From Nonlabens sp. Ci31 (GTDB lineage Bacteria; Bacteroidota; Bacteroidia; Flavobacteriales; Flavobacteriaceae), in the NCBI RefSeq assembly GCF_012974865.1, contig NZ_CP043633.1, forward strand, positions 3,097,501 through 3,161,500: 64,000 nucleotides of DNA. Reading direction: 5' to 3'. Under the pieces are notes generated by a model. The model had not been told where the DNA came from, ran no database searches, and worked only from the letters and a program-made list of their open reading frames with translations. The position numbers and the translations under genes are program-made. This document shows positions 38,407 through 46,482 of this stretch, one piece after another; the stretch's first letter is position 1; every line of letters begins with the position of its first letter.

Positions 38407-38801
38407 ATGGCAAAAAAGAAAAAAATTACGATGACCGTTGAAAAACAGGTACTGGATGTTCTGCATTTCCAGCAGACTATCCGATTTTTACGACCGGACA
38501 GTCGATTTCCGAGCTGATTAACAAGGCTTACGAGGCGACCGAATTTCATTTTAAAGACGGGAAAGTAAAAATTGAACCAAGTGGTATCGGATTTGAAATT
38601 GACTTTAAGCAATTTTTCAAATTTTATAAAGTCTTAAACGCTAAGTTTCTTGCAGAAAAAATAGGAAGGAACGCTGCCTTACTTTCTCCATATGTTTCAG
38701 GTACAAAAAAACCGTCAGCGAAACAGACCGAGAAAATTTTGAGCGGAATACATCAAATCGGACAAGAATTAAGCAGATTAAATTTGTTGCAAATTGCATA
38801 G
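38407..38801 (+). pseudogene. hicB: HicB antitoxin, frameshifted
   Basis: The start is MAKKKKITMTVEK; one missing A in the run at about 38440 then shifts the frame. The shifted frame continues the HicB pattern: GTGCSAFPADYPIFTTGQSI, then ELINKAYEATEFHFKDGK and a C-terminal helix-turn-helix (FLAEKIGRNAALLSPYVSGT, KKPSAKQTEKIL). It ends with TAG at 38799-38801. Together with hicA it forms a dead pair inside one relic cassette. Confidence 0.85.
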
Positions 38802-38813
38802 CAGAACGCAGAA

Positions 38814-38960
38814 GCACTTGCCACAACAAAGAAGTATAAAATAATTACTCCATTTCGGGCTTAATCGATGGTCGTTGCAAGTTTACTACAGCTGATTTTT
38901 CCTGCGGAAAATCCTCGCACTAAAACCCGCAACTAATTTTATACCAACTGTTGTGAGCCA
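38814..38960 (+). repeat. Relic attC-like site
   Basis: Left part GCACTTGCCACAAC with AGTATAAAATAATTAC, inner GCGGAAAATCCTCGC, right part CCCGCAACTAATTTTATACC and then GTTGTGAGCC. The layout and block order match the ~138-bp sites of the main array with several changes. Confidence 0.7.
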
Positions 38961-38986
38961 TTTGACTCAAAAACCTAGAGAATCCT

Positions 38987-39412
38987 ATGAAAATAAAACC
39001 AAATGCTGCTTCTAATGAACTTTCATCGCCATTTTATTTAATAAATGAAAAATTTTGCTCGGATTTTGAAAATTACATGGCGAGCAAAAATGGTAAAGTA
39101 AAAGGAAATTATAATGCTTGGTCTTATCTTATTTTAGGAAAGGTATATTCACCAAAAAATTGGACTTTAACCTATAAGAAGTGAACATTCACATCAGGTA
39201 ATTTATTGCTTTCTTCTAAAAGTCAGCCTTTATTAGTTCTTGCCGAATGGGAAACTGACCGAAAGGAAACTCATAATTCAGAATTTGAAATCAGGAAAAA
39301 AACATCAACAGATTCTTTGAGGAAAATTATAAATAAATCTTTATCTGATTTGGATTTATGTGACAAATATGTTTTGGAAATCAAAAAACGGCAAACCGCC
39401 ACTAATTTCTAA
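38987..39412 (+). pseudogene. Cassette-borne hypothetical gene with one in-frame TGA
   Basis: One frame is open from ATG 38987 to 39412 except for TGA at 39182-39184. Before it: MKIKPNAASNELSSPFYLIN to YSPKNWTLTYKK; after it: TFTSGNLLLSSKSQPLLVLA to KKRQTATNF (about 141 codons in all). The coding character continues on both sides. I do not recognise the family. A nonsense mutation is the simplest reading. Confidence 0.7.
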
Positions 39413-39506
39413 ATTGAGCATCGGAATGACAAACTAAAAATCGAAATGAGAACTGAAAAACACCATTTCGAAATATTTGATAAATTGCTAATTGAAATAT
39501 AGAAAA

Positions 39507-39655
39507 CGGCTCAAAACGCCTTGTATAAGCCATTGCTGGGTCTGTGCTCATCTGGAAAATTCTTAGGGATTTTCCGATTTTCCAGATGAGTTTTGCACTT
39601 TTAATGGTTCCTGTATGAGACACGCAACGGCCCATATACATCAAGGTTAAAGTTG
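39507..39655 (+). repeat. Relic attC-like site
   Basis: CGGCTCAAAAC, then TTGTATAAGCCATTGCTGGG, a strong inner hairpin (CATCTGGAAAAT against ATTTTCCAGATG), then CACGCAACGGCCCATATACA and the core GTTAAAG (G at 39646). It matches the site after cassette 11 in block order. Confidence 0.75.
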
Positions 39656-39659
39656 TCAT

Positions 39660-39914
39660 GTGATAAGAAAAGTGACAGTATGCCAAGAATACTTTGCTGA
39701 TTTTTATAAAGCTCCAGACAAAAAAGTTTTAGAAAAGATAAGATATGTTCTGGACTTGGTTCGTTTTGAAAGACAAGTCCCAAGAGATTCTTTTAAGTAT
39801 CTCAAAAACACAGACGGAATTTACGAAGCACGGGTGACCAGGTTTATAAGCTTGATACTGTTAATAAAACATATTATCGAGGATCGCAAACCCGTCCACC
39901 AGCTGGTTTTATAA
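39660..39914 (+). pseudogene. Truncated HigB/RelE-like toxin (Gp49 type)
   Basis: An 84-residue frame starting GTG. It holds the N-terminal part of a phage-derived Gp49/HigB-type toxin (EYFADFYKAPDKKVLEKIRY, LKNTDGIYEARVTRF), but after residue ~60 the expected core strand is replaced by LILLIKHIIEDRKP and a stop. The C-terminal third is therefore missing or frameshifted. No antitoxin follows. It starts 14 bp after a relic core, like a cassette gene. Confidence 0.65.
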
Positions 39915-39932
39915 GGAAATCTTGTTAATAAC

Positions 39933-40508
39933 CTATTCTGCAAACTCGGTAAACTCGTTGATATTTTTTCTTTCAGGCAATACAGCTACTGCCTGGTTAT
40001 CGTAAGTCCCTATATAGAAAAAGCCTAAGAATTCTTCTCGTTCTCCTACAGTGATGTGCTGGAACTCTGACATAGTTACAAAGTCTTTTGGCGAGCTCCA
40101 ATAGCAACCGTAGCCTAAGTCATGAGTGGTCAGCCACATGTTTTGAACGCTCATACTTACCGCTGCCACTTCTTCCCATTCTGGAAGGGATTCTTTTTTA
40201 TCTCTATGTTTAAAAATAAGCAGCATCGCGCTGGTAACCGCCAGTTTTTCTTGTAGTTTTTTTAGTTTTATAGAGAGTGGTTTTCCCGTCGATTTTACAA
40301 ATTGATCTCCCATAAAGACTCCTAAATCAGTCAGGGCATTTCCTTGCAAGACTTTGTAGCGCCAGGGCTCTGTTTTTTTATGGTTGGGAGCCCATCTGGC
40401 GCTTTCTAAAATTTTCAAAAGGTCATGGCGAGGAATTTTTCCACCGGTATATTGGGAAGGAAACACGCTGCGACGGGACTGGATCAATAGTTCTAAGCTC
40501 TTTTTCAT
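39933..40508 (-). CDS. Nitroreductase family protein (YdjA type)
   Basis: A 191-residue FMN-dependent NAD(P)H reductase: LLIQSRRSVFPSQYTGGKIP, LLKILESARWAPNHKKTEPW (FMN site) and AVSMSVQNMWLTTHDLGYGCYW. The substrate is not known. A palindrome copy lies upstream at 40531-40546. Confidence 0.9.
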   Translation of the reverse strand: MKKSLELLIQSRRSVFPSQYTGGKIPRHDLLKILESARWAPNHKKTEPWRYKVLQGNALTDLGVFMGDQFVKSTGKPLSIKLKKLQEKLAVTSAMLLIFKHRDKKESLPEWEEVAAVSMSVQNMWLTTHDLGYGCYWSSPKDFVTMSEFQHITVGEREEFLGFFYIGTYDNQAVAVLPERKNINEFTEFAE

Positions 40509-40530
40509 GTTTTAAAGATACTAGTTGTTT

Positions 40531-40546
40531 CGCTTTCGCGAAAGCG
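40531..40546. repeat. CGCTTTCGCGAAAGCG palindrome, last copy in the window
   Basis: An exact copy, followed by GGAAT as at 32335. No further copy occurs between here and 64000. Confidence 0.9.
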
Positions 40547-40784
40547 GAATCCAACTACATATCACAAAAAGTAACAGATTTATTATAGAGCCCTGTAAAG
40601 CTCTAGGGTTTCCAAACTTATAAAGAAGAAATCGCATTTGCAGCAAATACCCATACCTGTGCTTTATAAACAAGAATGCGCCGATTATAGCTCTTAAATT
40701 TTCAGTGGGACTACCACTATAAAGGTTCTATAAAATATTTTGTAATGTTATCTTTGCCCAGAAGACTCACCGCATAAAACTGCT

Positions 40785-41168
40785 ATGAAACTCACTTTAC
40801 AACTCGCTGCTATTTACAATCTTATTTGGGGTGCTTGGGTGGTATTATTTCCCCATCATTTTTTTGAATTGGTCGGTATGGAACCACTCAATCATCCTAT
40901 GGTATGGCAAGGAATGGGAATGGTAATAGGTGTTTACGGACTGGGGTACTGGTGGGCGAGCTACAATCCTATGAAGCACTGGCCTATTGTAGCCGTCGGT
41001 TTTTTAGGGAAGATATTTGGGCCTTTAGGCTTTTTGTTCAACTATGTTCAGGATATAGTTCCTTTTGAATTTATTTTTACATTGATCACCAATGATTTTA
41101 TCTGGTGGATCCCTTTTTTCTTGATACTTAAAAAAGTACATACTGATTATAAATGGAAACTTTCTTAA
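40785..41168 (+). CDS. Membrane protein, 127 residues
   Basis: Four hydrophobic helices (LQLAAIYNLIWGAWVVLF, VWQGMGMVIGVYGLGYWWA, IVAVGFLGKIFGPLGFL and a last one ending FFLILKK). It is a small conserved bacterial membrane protein type of unknown function. It is transcribed in the same direction as the two membrane protein genes after it. Confidence 0.75.
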   Translation: MKLTLQLAAIYNLIWGAWVVLFPHHFFELVGMEPLNHPMVWQGMGMVIGVYGLGYWWASYNPMKHWPIVAVGFLGKIFGPLGFLFNYVQDIVPFEFIFTLITNDFIWWIPFFLILKKVHTDYKWKLS

Positions 41169-41250
41169 TAGGTTTCCTTTTCAATTACCGCATTAGCATC
41201 ATATATGGAGGAGTTTAAATATTTAGAAACGCACATAGAAAAATAAAGAA

Positions 41251-41619
41251 ATGAAGAAAAAAGCACTCTTATATAGTTTTATAGTCCTGTATGCTATTGC
41301 TGGGATCATGCATTTTGTGACTCCAGAGATTTATTTAGAAGTCATACCGGACTGGTTGGGAGATAAGTTATGGATCAATTATGCAGCAGGAGTTGCCGAA
41401 TTGCTGGTTGCTGGGATGGCTCTTTTTCCTAAAACTCGCCAGATAGCAGGAATGGTCACTATGGTCATGCTCCTCGCCTTCTCCATTTCTCATGTATATT
41501 TTTTACAGAATGACAGTTGTGCAGGAACCTTTTGTATTCCTTCTTGGATAGGCTGGCTGCGCCTTGTTATCATTCATCCCTTATTGATATATTGGGCTTG
41601 GAAAATATCTCGTTTATGA
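41251..41619 (+). CDS. DoxX-like membrane protein
   Basis: A 122-residue protein with four helices and DoxX-like features (YAIAGIMHFVTPEIYLEVIP, GVAELLVAGMALFPKTRQ, IHPLLIYWAWK). The pair of cysteines in NDSCAGTFCIPSW is noteworthy. Its stop overlaps the next start in ATGA, so translation is coupled. Confidence 0.82.
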   Translation: MKKKALLYSFIVLYAIAGIMHFVTPEIYLEVIPDWLGDKLWINYAAGVAELLVAGMALFPKTRQIAGMVTMVMLLAFSISHVYFLQNDSCAGTFCIPSWIGWLRLVIIHPLLIYWAWKISRL

Positions 41620-42056
41620 ATTTTTTAGATCTGTTACAGCTTTTGGTAGATTTTGGACTGGTGGTTCTCATATGGATCGTACAGCTGATTATTTATCCTA
41701 GTTTTCTTTATTACGATAGTAATTCCCTAGGCAAATGGCATAAAATTTATACCGGCAGAATTACGGTTATCGTCGCCCCACTAATGATTGCTCAAATAGC
41801 ACTAGCTGCATACTTGTTAGTGATCAAAGGCGAATTTGCTATTTTTGAAATCATTGCGCTTGTATTCATTTCTGTGAATTGGCTTATTACGATGTTTGTT
41901 TTTATTCCATTACACGAACAAATTGATACCGACTCTGATGATCGTAAGGTACAGCTGCGCTTGGTTTACTTCAACTGGTGGCGTGTGTTGTTGTTCTGTT
42001 TGGTGTTTATGGTGCATATGATCCATTTTATGACCACGGACTTCCAAAGTATCTAA
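41616..42056 (+). CDS. Membrane protein, 146 residues
   Basis: Four membrane helices (LLVDFGLVVLIWIVQLIIY, IVAPLMIAQIALAAYLLV, IALVFISVNWLITMFVFIP, LLFCLVFMVHMIHFM). I chose the ATG at 41616 that overlaps the DoxX stop; the longer frame from 41517 is only an overlap of the DoxX gene. Coupled with the DoxX protein, it may work with it. Function unknown. Confidence 0.8.
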   Translation: MNFLDLLQLLVDFGLVVLIWIVQLIIYPSFLYYDSNSLGKWHKIYTGRITVIVAPLMIAQIALAAYLLVIKGEFAIFEIIALVFISVNWLITMFVFIPLHEQIDTDSDDRKVQLRLVYFNWWRVLLFCLVFMVHMIHFMTTDFQSI

Positions 42057-42412
42057 AAGCTCTCGGACAGTCACTTTAAGGTCCATTAATTTTATGAAAA
42101 GGCTTTTTAAAATTTTATAAAGTGATGTTACCTATCTAGCCAAACATGGCGCCTTATATCAATTTAGCGAAGTTACCATACTTGAAAGGATAGTCAAGCC
42201 ATCAATTAAAACTGGTGCCCTACAGGAATAAAAAAGAATTGCTAGAGCTGATGAAAGACGGTAATGACCAGCTGTGCCTAATTAGTGAAAGGTGTAAGCT
42301 CTCGCATATAACCGGCTTGAAATTAAAAAGTAGCAGTTCATTGTTGTGTGCAATGGGAGGAAATTTTCTAAATGTACCAATTTTTGGTATGTTTGAGTCA
42401 AATAGTATTCAA

Positions 42413-42670
42413 ATGAACAAAAACACATCCATATCGCTCGGAAATTATTTTGACCAATTTGTACAAAGTAGCATAAGTGAAGGAAGGTTTAAAAATGTTA
42501 GTGAAGTCATACGCGCAGGACTAAGACTTTAAGAAGAAGAAGAAAGTAAAGTAATTGCTTTAAAAAACGCAATTCAAGAAGGAATTGACAGCGGAATAGC
42601 TCACGACTTTGATCCAAAAAAGCATCTTGAATCCCTTAAAGCGAAAAAAAACTCGAATGGCTGCATATAA
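42413..42670 (+). pseudogene. parD: ParD/CopG antitoxin with one in-frame stop
   Basis: From ATG 42413 the frame reads MNKNTSISLGNYFDQFVQSS then GRFKNVSEVIRAGLRL, TAA at 42530-42532, and then EEEESKVIALKNAIQEGIDS, HDFDPKKHLESLKAKKN. ParD proteins have RAGLRLLEEEE at this point, so one base change (TTA to TAA) explains the break. The end overlaps the parE start by 14 bp, as in intact parDE operons. The open frame before 42413 is not ParD-like. Confidence 0.88.
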
Positions 42671-42956
42671 ATTGACGAACAAAGCTGTTGAGGATTTATC
42701 TGAGATTTGGGATTATACATTTGAGGTTAGGTCAGAAAAACAAGCTGACAAATATTAGGATGGACTAATTTCTAATGGTCAAGAAATTGCTGAAAACCCA
42801 GATTTAGGAAAAAATTACGAAGGAATATCAACGCAACTTTTCGGAATGAAAGCAAATCGACACATAATATTCTACAGAATTGAAAGCGAAAACTATATGG
42901 AAATAGCAAGAATTTTGCACGAAAGAATGGATCTTAAGAAAAGAATAACGGAATAA
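42657..42956 (+). pseudogene. parE: ParE toxin with one in-frame stop
   Basis: A 99-codon frame: MAAYKLTNKAVEDLSEIWDY, then ADKY, TAG at 42756-42758, DGLISNGQEIAENPDLGKNY, MKANRHIIFYRIESENYMEI and ARILHERMDLKKRI. It is a full ParE apart from the single stop. ParE poisons DNA gyrase; this copy is inactive, which fits the loss of its antitoxin. Confidence 0.88.
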
Positions 42957-42958
42957 AA

Positions 42959-42992
42959 ACTGCACACACATGGTATATAATTAATTGCTTGA
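42959..42992 (+). repeat. Left half of a relic attC-like site after parE
   Basis: TGCACACACATGG followed by TATATAATTAATTGCTTGAG, which matches the left half of the ~138-bp array sites (GTGTATAATTAATTGCTTGG) almost base for base. It begins 3 bp after the parE stop. A right half is not convincing: the candidate at 43066-43090 is also the coding end of a DUF2490 relic. The matching start core before parD was not found. Confidence 0.6.
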
Positions 42993-43072
42993 GAGTATTT
43001 AAGCGCCTCTAAAGGATTTCCAGCAAATCCCAACAATTCCCTACTTTTTTTTGCTGTCTTAGTACACAGCAA

Positions 43073-43640
43073 TTAACCATACCCTAAACGATAGACCAAA
43101 CCTGCAAAGGCCCAATTGTGATCAACATATTCTAGGGTTCCTGTACCGGTATTGGTTTGCCCATTGATAAATAACTCCTTCCGCAAGGCGGCATATAAGT
43201 TATGGTCAGTGATTGTTTTACGGTAAAAGGGCACATTTAAGGAATAAGGTATAGCGGTAACGCGTTCTAAAATCTTGACCTTTTACAAAGCGCTCTTCTA
43301 TCCTGATGCGGTGTTTGAGTTCAAAACGGTTGTTTATTTTGCTTTCCAACCCAAGGTCTTGATGCCATCGATGCTCCATAGTCGCATCATTTGCTGCACC
43401 GAATGGCTGACGGGTAAAATAAGCATAGCCTGCCTGCAGAACGATCATGGTATGTAGCGCTTGTAAGAAACGGCAGCTCGAGCTATAAATTGCTGGAAGA
43501 CAGATACTAATTTATAGGTACGGCATTGAACATCTTCAGCAACGACCCAAGGCTTAGCTAGCTGTGTTTTATACATGTATTGGGACCACAGACCTGTCTC
43601 CCTAATTTTTGTTTATGACGGAGAGCAGGCACCTGACATG
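43073..43640 (-). pseudogene. DUF2490 family outer-membrane protein, broken
   Basis: On the minus strand, pieces in different frames follow the DUF2490 pattern: QFIARAAVSYKRYI; then LQAGYAYFTRQPFGAANDAT, EHRWHQDLGLESKINNRFEL and KHRIRIEERFVKGQDFRTRY; then, shifted, VPFYRKTITDHNLYAALRKE and DHNWAFAGLVYRLGYG with a stop at 43073-43075. At least two frameshifts are needed. It is probably an old chromosomal gene rather than a cassette. Confidence 0.75.
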
Positions 43641-43999
43641 ATAAGGCGAGAGAATACGAAGCTAATACTCCTAAAATAAATTGTGCTTTTAGAAAAGGAG
43701 TAATTTAAGGTGTTAGCTGGCATATGGAGAAACAAAGGAGTTGTTTTTTTTATTTTTTGTTGAGCCTTTATGGGCTTATTCTAGTGGGGTGTATCTCCTA
43801 ATGCTAACATTTTTATAAGAATAAGCAAGTGGTACTTGTAACAAAAAACCGTGTATAGCGACTTATGTTTTCTACTAAGAAGTCTCCCTATTACTAGCCT
43901 GATAAGCTGTCAGAATAGCTGTTTTGGTATGATTTTTGCTATAGTAATATCATCTGACAAAGGATGTCAGGTCATTAATTTTTAATCTTTATTATTTAA
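43641..43999. other. Gene-free leader region of rpoD
   Basis: About 360 bp with no gene recognised. It should contain the promoter and leader of rpoD; no clear TAnnTTTG box was identified. Confidence 0.45.
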
Positions 44000-44863
44000 A
44001 TGAGACAACTCAAAATCACCAAGCAGGTTACAAACCGTGAATCAAAATCGCTGGACAAGTACCTACAAGACATCTCTAAAATTGATTTGATCACAGCAGA
44101 GGAAGAAGTGGAACTGGCACAGCGCATTAAGAAAGGTGATCAGAGAGCTCTTGAGAAGTTGACTACTGCAAACTTACGTTTTGTAGTATCTGTTGCAAAG
44201 CAGTATCAAAATCAAGGGCTTAAGCTTCCCGATCTCATAAATGAAGGTAACGCCGGACTCGTAAAGGCTGCAAAAAGATTTGATGAGACTCGTGGTTTTA
44301 AATTCATCTCCTATGCGGTATGGTGGATACGCCAGTCCATTCTTCAAGCACTAGCAGAGCAGTCACGTATCGTGCGACTTCCATTGAACAAGATTGGTTC
44401 CATTAACAAGATTAACAAGGCTTTTTCTCATCTTGAGCAATTGCATGAGCGTCCACCATCTCCAGAAGAACTTGCAAAAGAACTGGACATGACGGTAAGC
44501 GATGTAAAGCAATCCCTTAAGAATGCAGGTCGTCACGTATCCATGGATGCGCCTCTTAAAGAAGGAGAGACTTCTAACCTTTACGACGTTGTACGTAGTG
44601 GTGAGTCTCCTAATCCTGATAGAGAATTGATGCATGAATCTCTAACTTTAGAGATCACACGTGCATTAGAAACTTTATCTCAGAAAGAAGCAGACGTGAT
44701 TTCGCTATACTTCGGTATTGGAAATCAGCAACCTATGAGCCTAGAAGAAATCGGCGAAACCTTTGACCTTACTCGTGAGCGCGTGCGCCAGATCAAGGAA
44801 AAAGGAATCAAAAGACTACGTCAGAATTCGAGAAGTAAGATCCTTAAATCCTATTTAGGATAA
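44000..44863 (+). CDS. rpoD: Primary RNA polymerase sigma factor
   Basis: A 287-residue sigma-70 of the short Bacteroidota type lacking region 1.1. Regions: 1.2 ([20 protein letters not shown]), 2 ([40 protein letters not shown]), 3 ([18 protein letters not shown]) and 4 ([37 protein letters not shown]). It recognises the TAnnTTTG promoters seen in this window. It is an intact essential gene between two relic or accessory regions. Confidence 0.97.
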   Translation: MRQLKITKQVTNRESKSLDKYLQDISKIDLITAEEEVELAQRIKKGDQRALEKLTTANLRFVVSVAKQYQNQGLKLPDLINEGNAGLVKAAKRFDETRGFKFISYAVWWIRQSILQALAEQSRIVRLPLNKIGSINKINKAFSHLEQLHERPPSPEELAKELDMTVSDVKQSLKNAGRHVSMDAPLKEGETSNLYDVVRSGESPNPDRELMHESLTLEITRALETLSQKEADVISLYFGIGNQQPMSLEEIGETFDLTRERVRQIKEKGIKRLRQNSRSKILKSYLG

Positions 44864-44890
44864 AACTATCTTTCTACAGTTAGTATACCA

Positions 44891-44922
44891 AGCGCCTCCT
44901 TAAAAAGAGGCGCTTTTTTTTT
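44891..44922 (+). terminator. Terminator after rpoD
   Basis: AGCGCCTC pairs with GAGGCGCT around CTTAAAAA, then T9. Confidence 0.95.
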
Positions 44923-45083
44923 GAATAGTTTTAGTAATCGATACTGCTTTTTTATTTCTATTGAAAATACCTATCTGGTGAAGGTTGTTTTTAGACCTGC
45001 TCTTCTGACTTGTATTCTGCGTAGGTGCTGCGGTAAATAACCTATACTTGCATTCTAGGGCAAAAAGCAGATTGGAATTGGTC

Positions 45084-45503
45084 TTATTCCACTGTGGTTG
45101 CAACAAATGTTATCTCCACTTCTTTTTTACCCCATTGAATGGCGGCTTCTTGATCTAGTCCCATATAGATATCTATTTTCTTTTCCCATCGTTTATTCAT
45201 TTTATCTTTGACTATAAAGCTACCTTCTATACCTTCAATTAGTACTACTGTGTTATGTCCTAAACCCATATCTATCAGATCACGGGATACTGCAATGGCT
45301 TTTTGGCCGGGTACTAAGGTATCACCCCAAGCTGCAAGACCTGTATTTCCTTTTTTGGTTTGGCTTTCTACAGAGTTATAGGCTGTAGAGGTTACTGTAA
45401 TAGTTGTGGTGTCTTTTTGTTTTGATTCTTTACAACTTGTCAGTACGATTAAAGTAATAAGTAATACTAAAATATTTAAGTAATGGCGTTTGATATTTTC
45501 CAT
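45084..45503 (-). CDS. 3D-domain lipoprotein
   Basis: A 139-residue protein with a lipobox (LLITLIVLTSC) and a C-terminal 3D domain: AAWGDTLVPGQKAIAVSRDL, MGLGHNTVVLIEG, VKDKMNKRWEKKIDIYMG. 3D domains occur in wall-cutting enzymes such as MltA; the conserved Asp residues are present. I use the ATG at 45503, next to the signal; an upstream in-frame start at 45557 would add 18 unlikely residues. Confidence 0.85.
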   Translation of the reverse strand: MENIKRHYLNILVLLITLIVLTSCKESKQKDTTTITVTSTAYNSVESQTKKGNTGLAAWGDTLVPGQKAIAVSRDLIDMGLGHNTVVLIEGIEGSFIVKDKMNKRWEKKIDIYMGLDQEAAIQWGKKEVEITFVATTVE

Positions 45504-45557
45504 ATTCAAAAGGTACAAAAATTCTAATAAAGTGATTTTACCTTGCAAGGCCTTCAA

Positions 45558-45887
45558 CAGTTGTATTTTATTTTTAAACGATGGAATAAGAAAAAGCCTG
45601 CGCCCTACTCCTTTAAGTGAAACAATTTATAAGGAGTTTTAATGTTCCATTTACGATAAGTTAGAAAGGAGTTAAATAAAAAAGATGTTGGAAAAACTTA
45701 TTTTACAGGGCTAACGACTAATGACTGTTGAGGTGCATTAGATGTGAGGAGCTGTATACAAATCTTTCAAAACTCCACGATTCATAGGGTTATAGGAATC
45801 ATACGTCTATTTGTTAAATTATATGTTATGCGCATAGTAAGGGCATTACTACCACACACGCCTCCCCATTGCGAGCGACAAGAAGTT
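45558..45887. other. Gene-free stretch
   Basis: About 330 bp between two minus-strand genes; no gene, repeat or terminator recognised. Confidence 0.45.
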
Positions 45888-46250
45888 TTATTTTAAAAGG
45901 TTGCGTACTATTAAAATTTGATCATTTGAAAATTGCATCCATCCAAAGTCATATACCCAGTGCATGGTTTTACCTTCTTTATTTATATGTGTATGCGTGT
46001 GGTATTTAAAGGTAAAGTTTTTAGATTCGAGGAGCAATCGTTGCACTTTTAATTTAAGCTGCTTCTTACCCATAATTTCTAATAGTATGGCACGGTTGCG
46101 ATGTAGAATCTCATCTAAATGAGCAGTTGCCTCTAGCGTTACCTTTCTTAAATTGATGTGATAATAATTTTTACATCTTAGCGAACAGAATATTTTATTG
46201 CTTCTTCCTATAATTTTACGACTGCAAATTTTACAAATTCTATCCTTCAT
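45888..46250 (-). CDS. Zinc-ribbon protein, 120 residues
   Basis: The N-terminus has a CxxC...CxxxC zinc ribbon (CKICSRKIIGRSNKIFCSLR, then C) followed by a basic helical region (RNRAILLEIMGKKQLKLKVQ) and a C-terminal part ending WMQFSNDQILIVRNLLK. I start at ATG 46250, directly before the ribbon. The function is unknown. It is divergent from the recombinase gene, 232 bp away; a link between them is possible but not shown. Confidence 0.7.
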   Translation of the reverse strand: MKDRICKICSRKIIGRSNKIFCSLRCKNYYHINLRKVTLEATAHLDEILHRNRAILLEIMGKKQLKLKVQRLLLESKNFTFKYHTHTHINKEGKTMHWVYDFGWMQFSNDQILIVRNLLK

Positions 46251-46482
46251 TTTTTTTACCGTTTTCACAGAAAGCAACAGGTATGGTCTTTAAAAATAAA
46301 TTGATTAAAACCATCTGCAAACTTAATTTCAAGGGAACACCAGAGTTTAAATAAGCTTTAAAGTCGCTCATTTTCAGTCTATTTATAAATATAAACGTTT
46401 TTAACGGTTTTCAACTCTTGTTATAGGTTTTATGTTTTTTAAAACAAAAAAAACACTGAGGTTTACTACAAAATAAGAAGTT

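Larger units (their letters stand above)
38114..39655 (+). mobile_element. Relic cassettes of the 46-64 kb system, without a local recombinase
   Basis: Two units show the same self-complementary ends as the main array. Unit 1: start GTTGCGGCAAATGC (38114) and end GCACTTGCCACAAC (38814-38827). Unit 2: start GTTGTGAGCCA (38950) and end CGGCTCAAAAC (39507-39517). The palindromic sites after them (38814-38960 and 39507-39655) carry the same inner blocks as the main array, such as CGCAACTAATTTTATAC, TTGTATAAGCCATTGCTGGG and CGCAACGGCCCATATACATC. All genes inside are damaged. They lie 7 kb before the recombinase. Confidence 0.75.

Noticed and set aside
42215..42412. N-terminal 66 codons joined to ParD
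   Set aside because: The section has no ParD similarity, starts with GTG and has no ribosome-binding context; ParD begins at ATG 42413.
43066..43090. Right half of an attC-like site after parE
   Set aside because: The match to GCAACTAACCATAC is also the coding end of the DUF2490 relic (YRLGYG and stop), so it may be chance.
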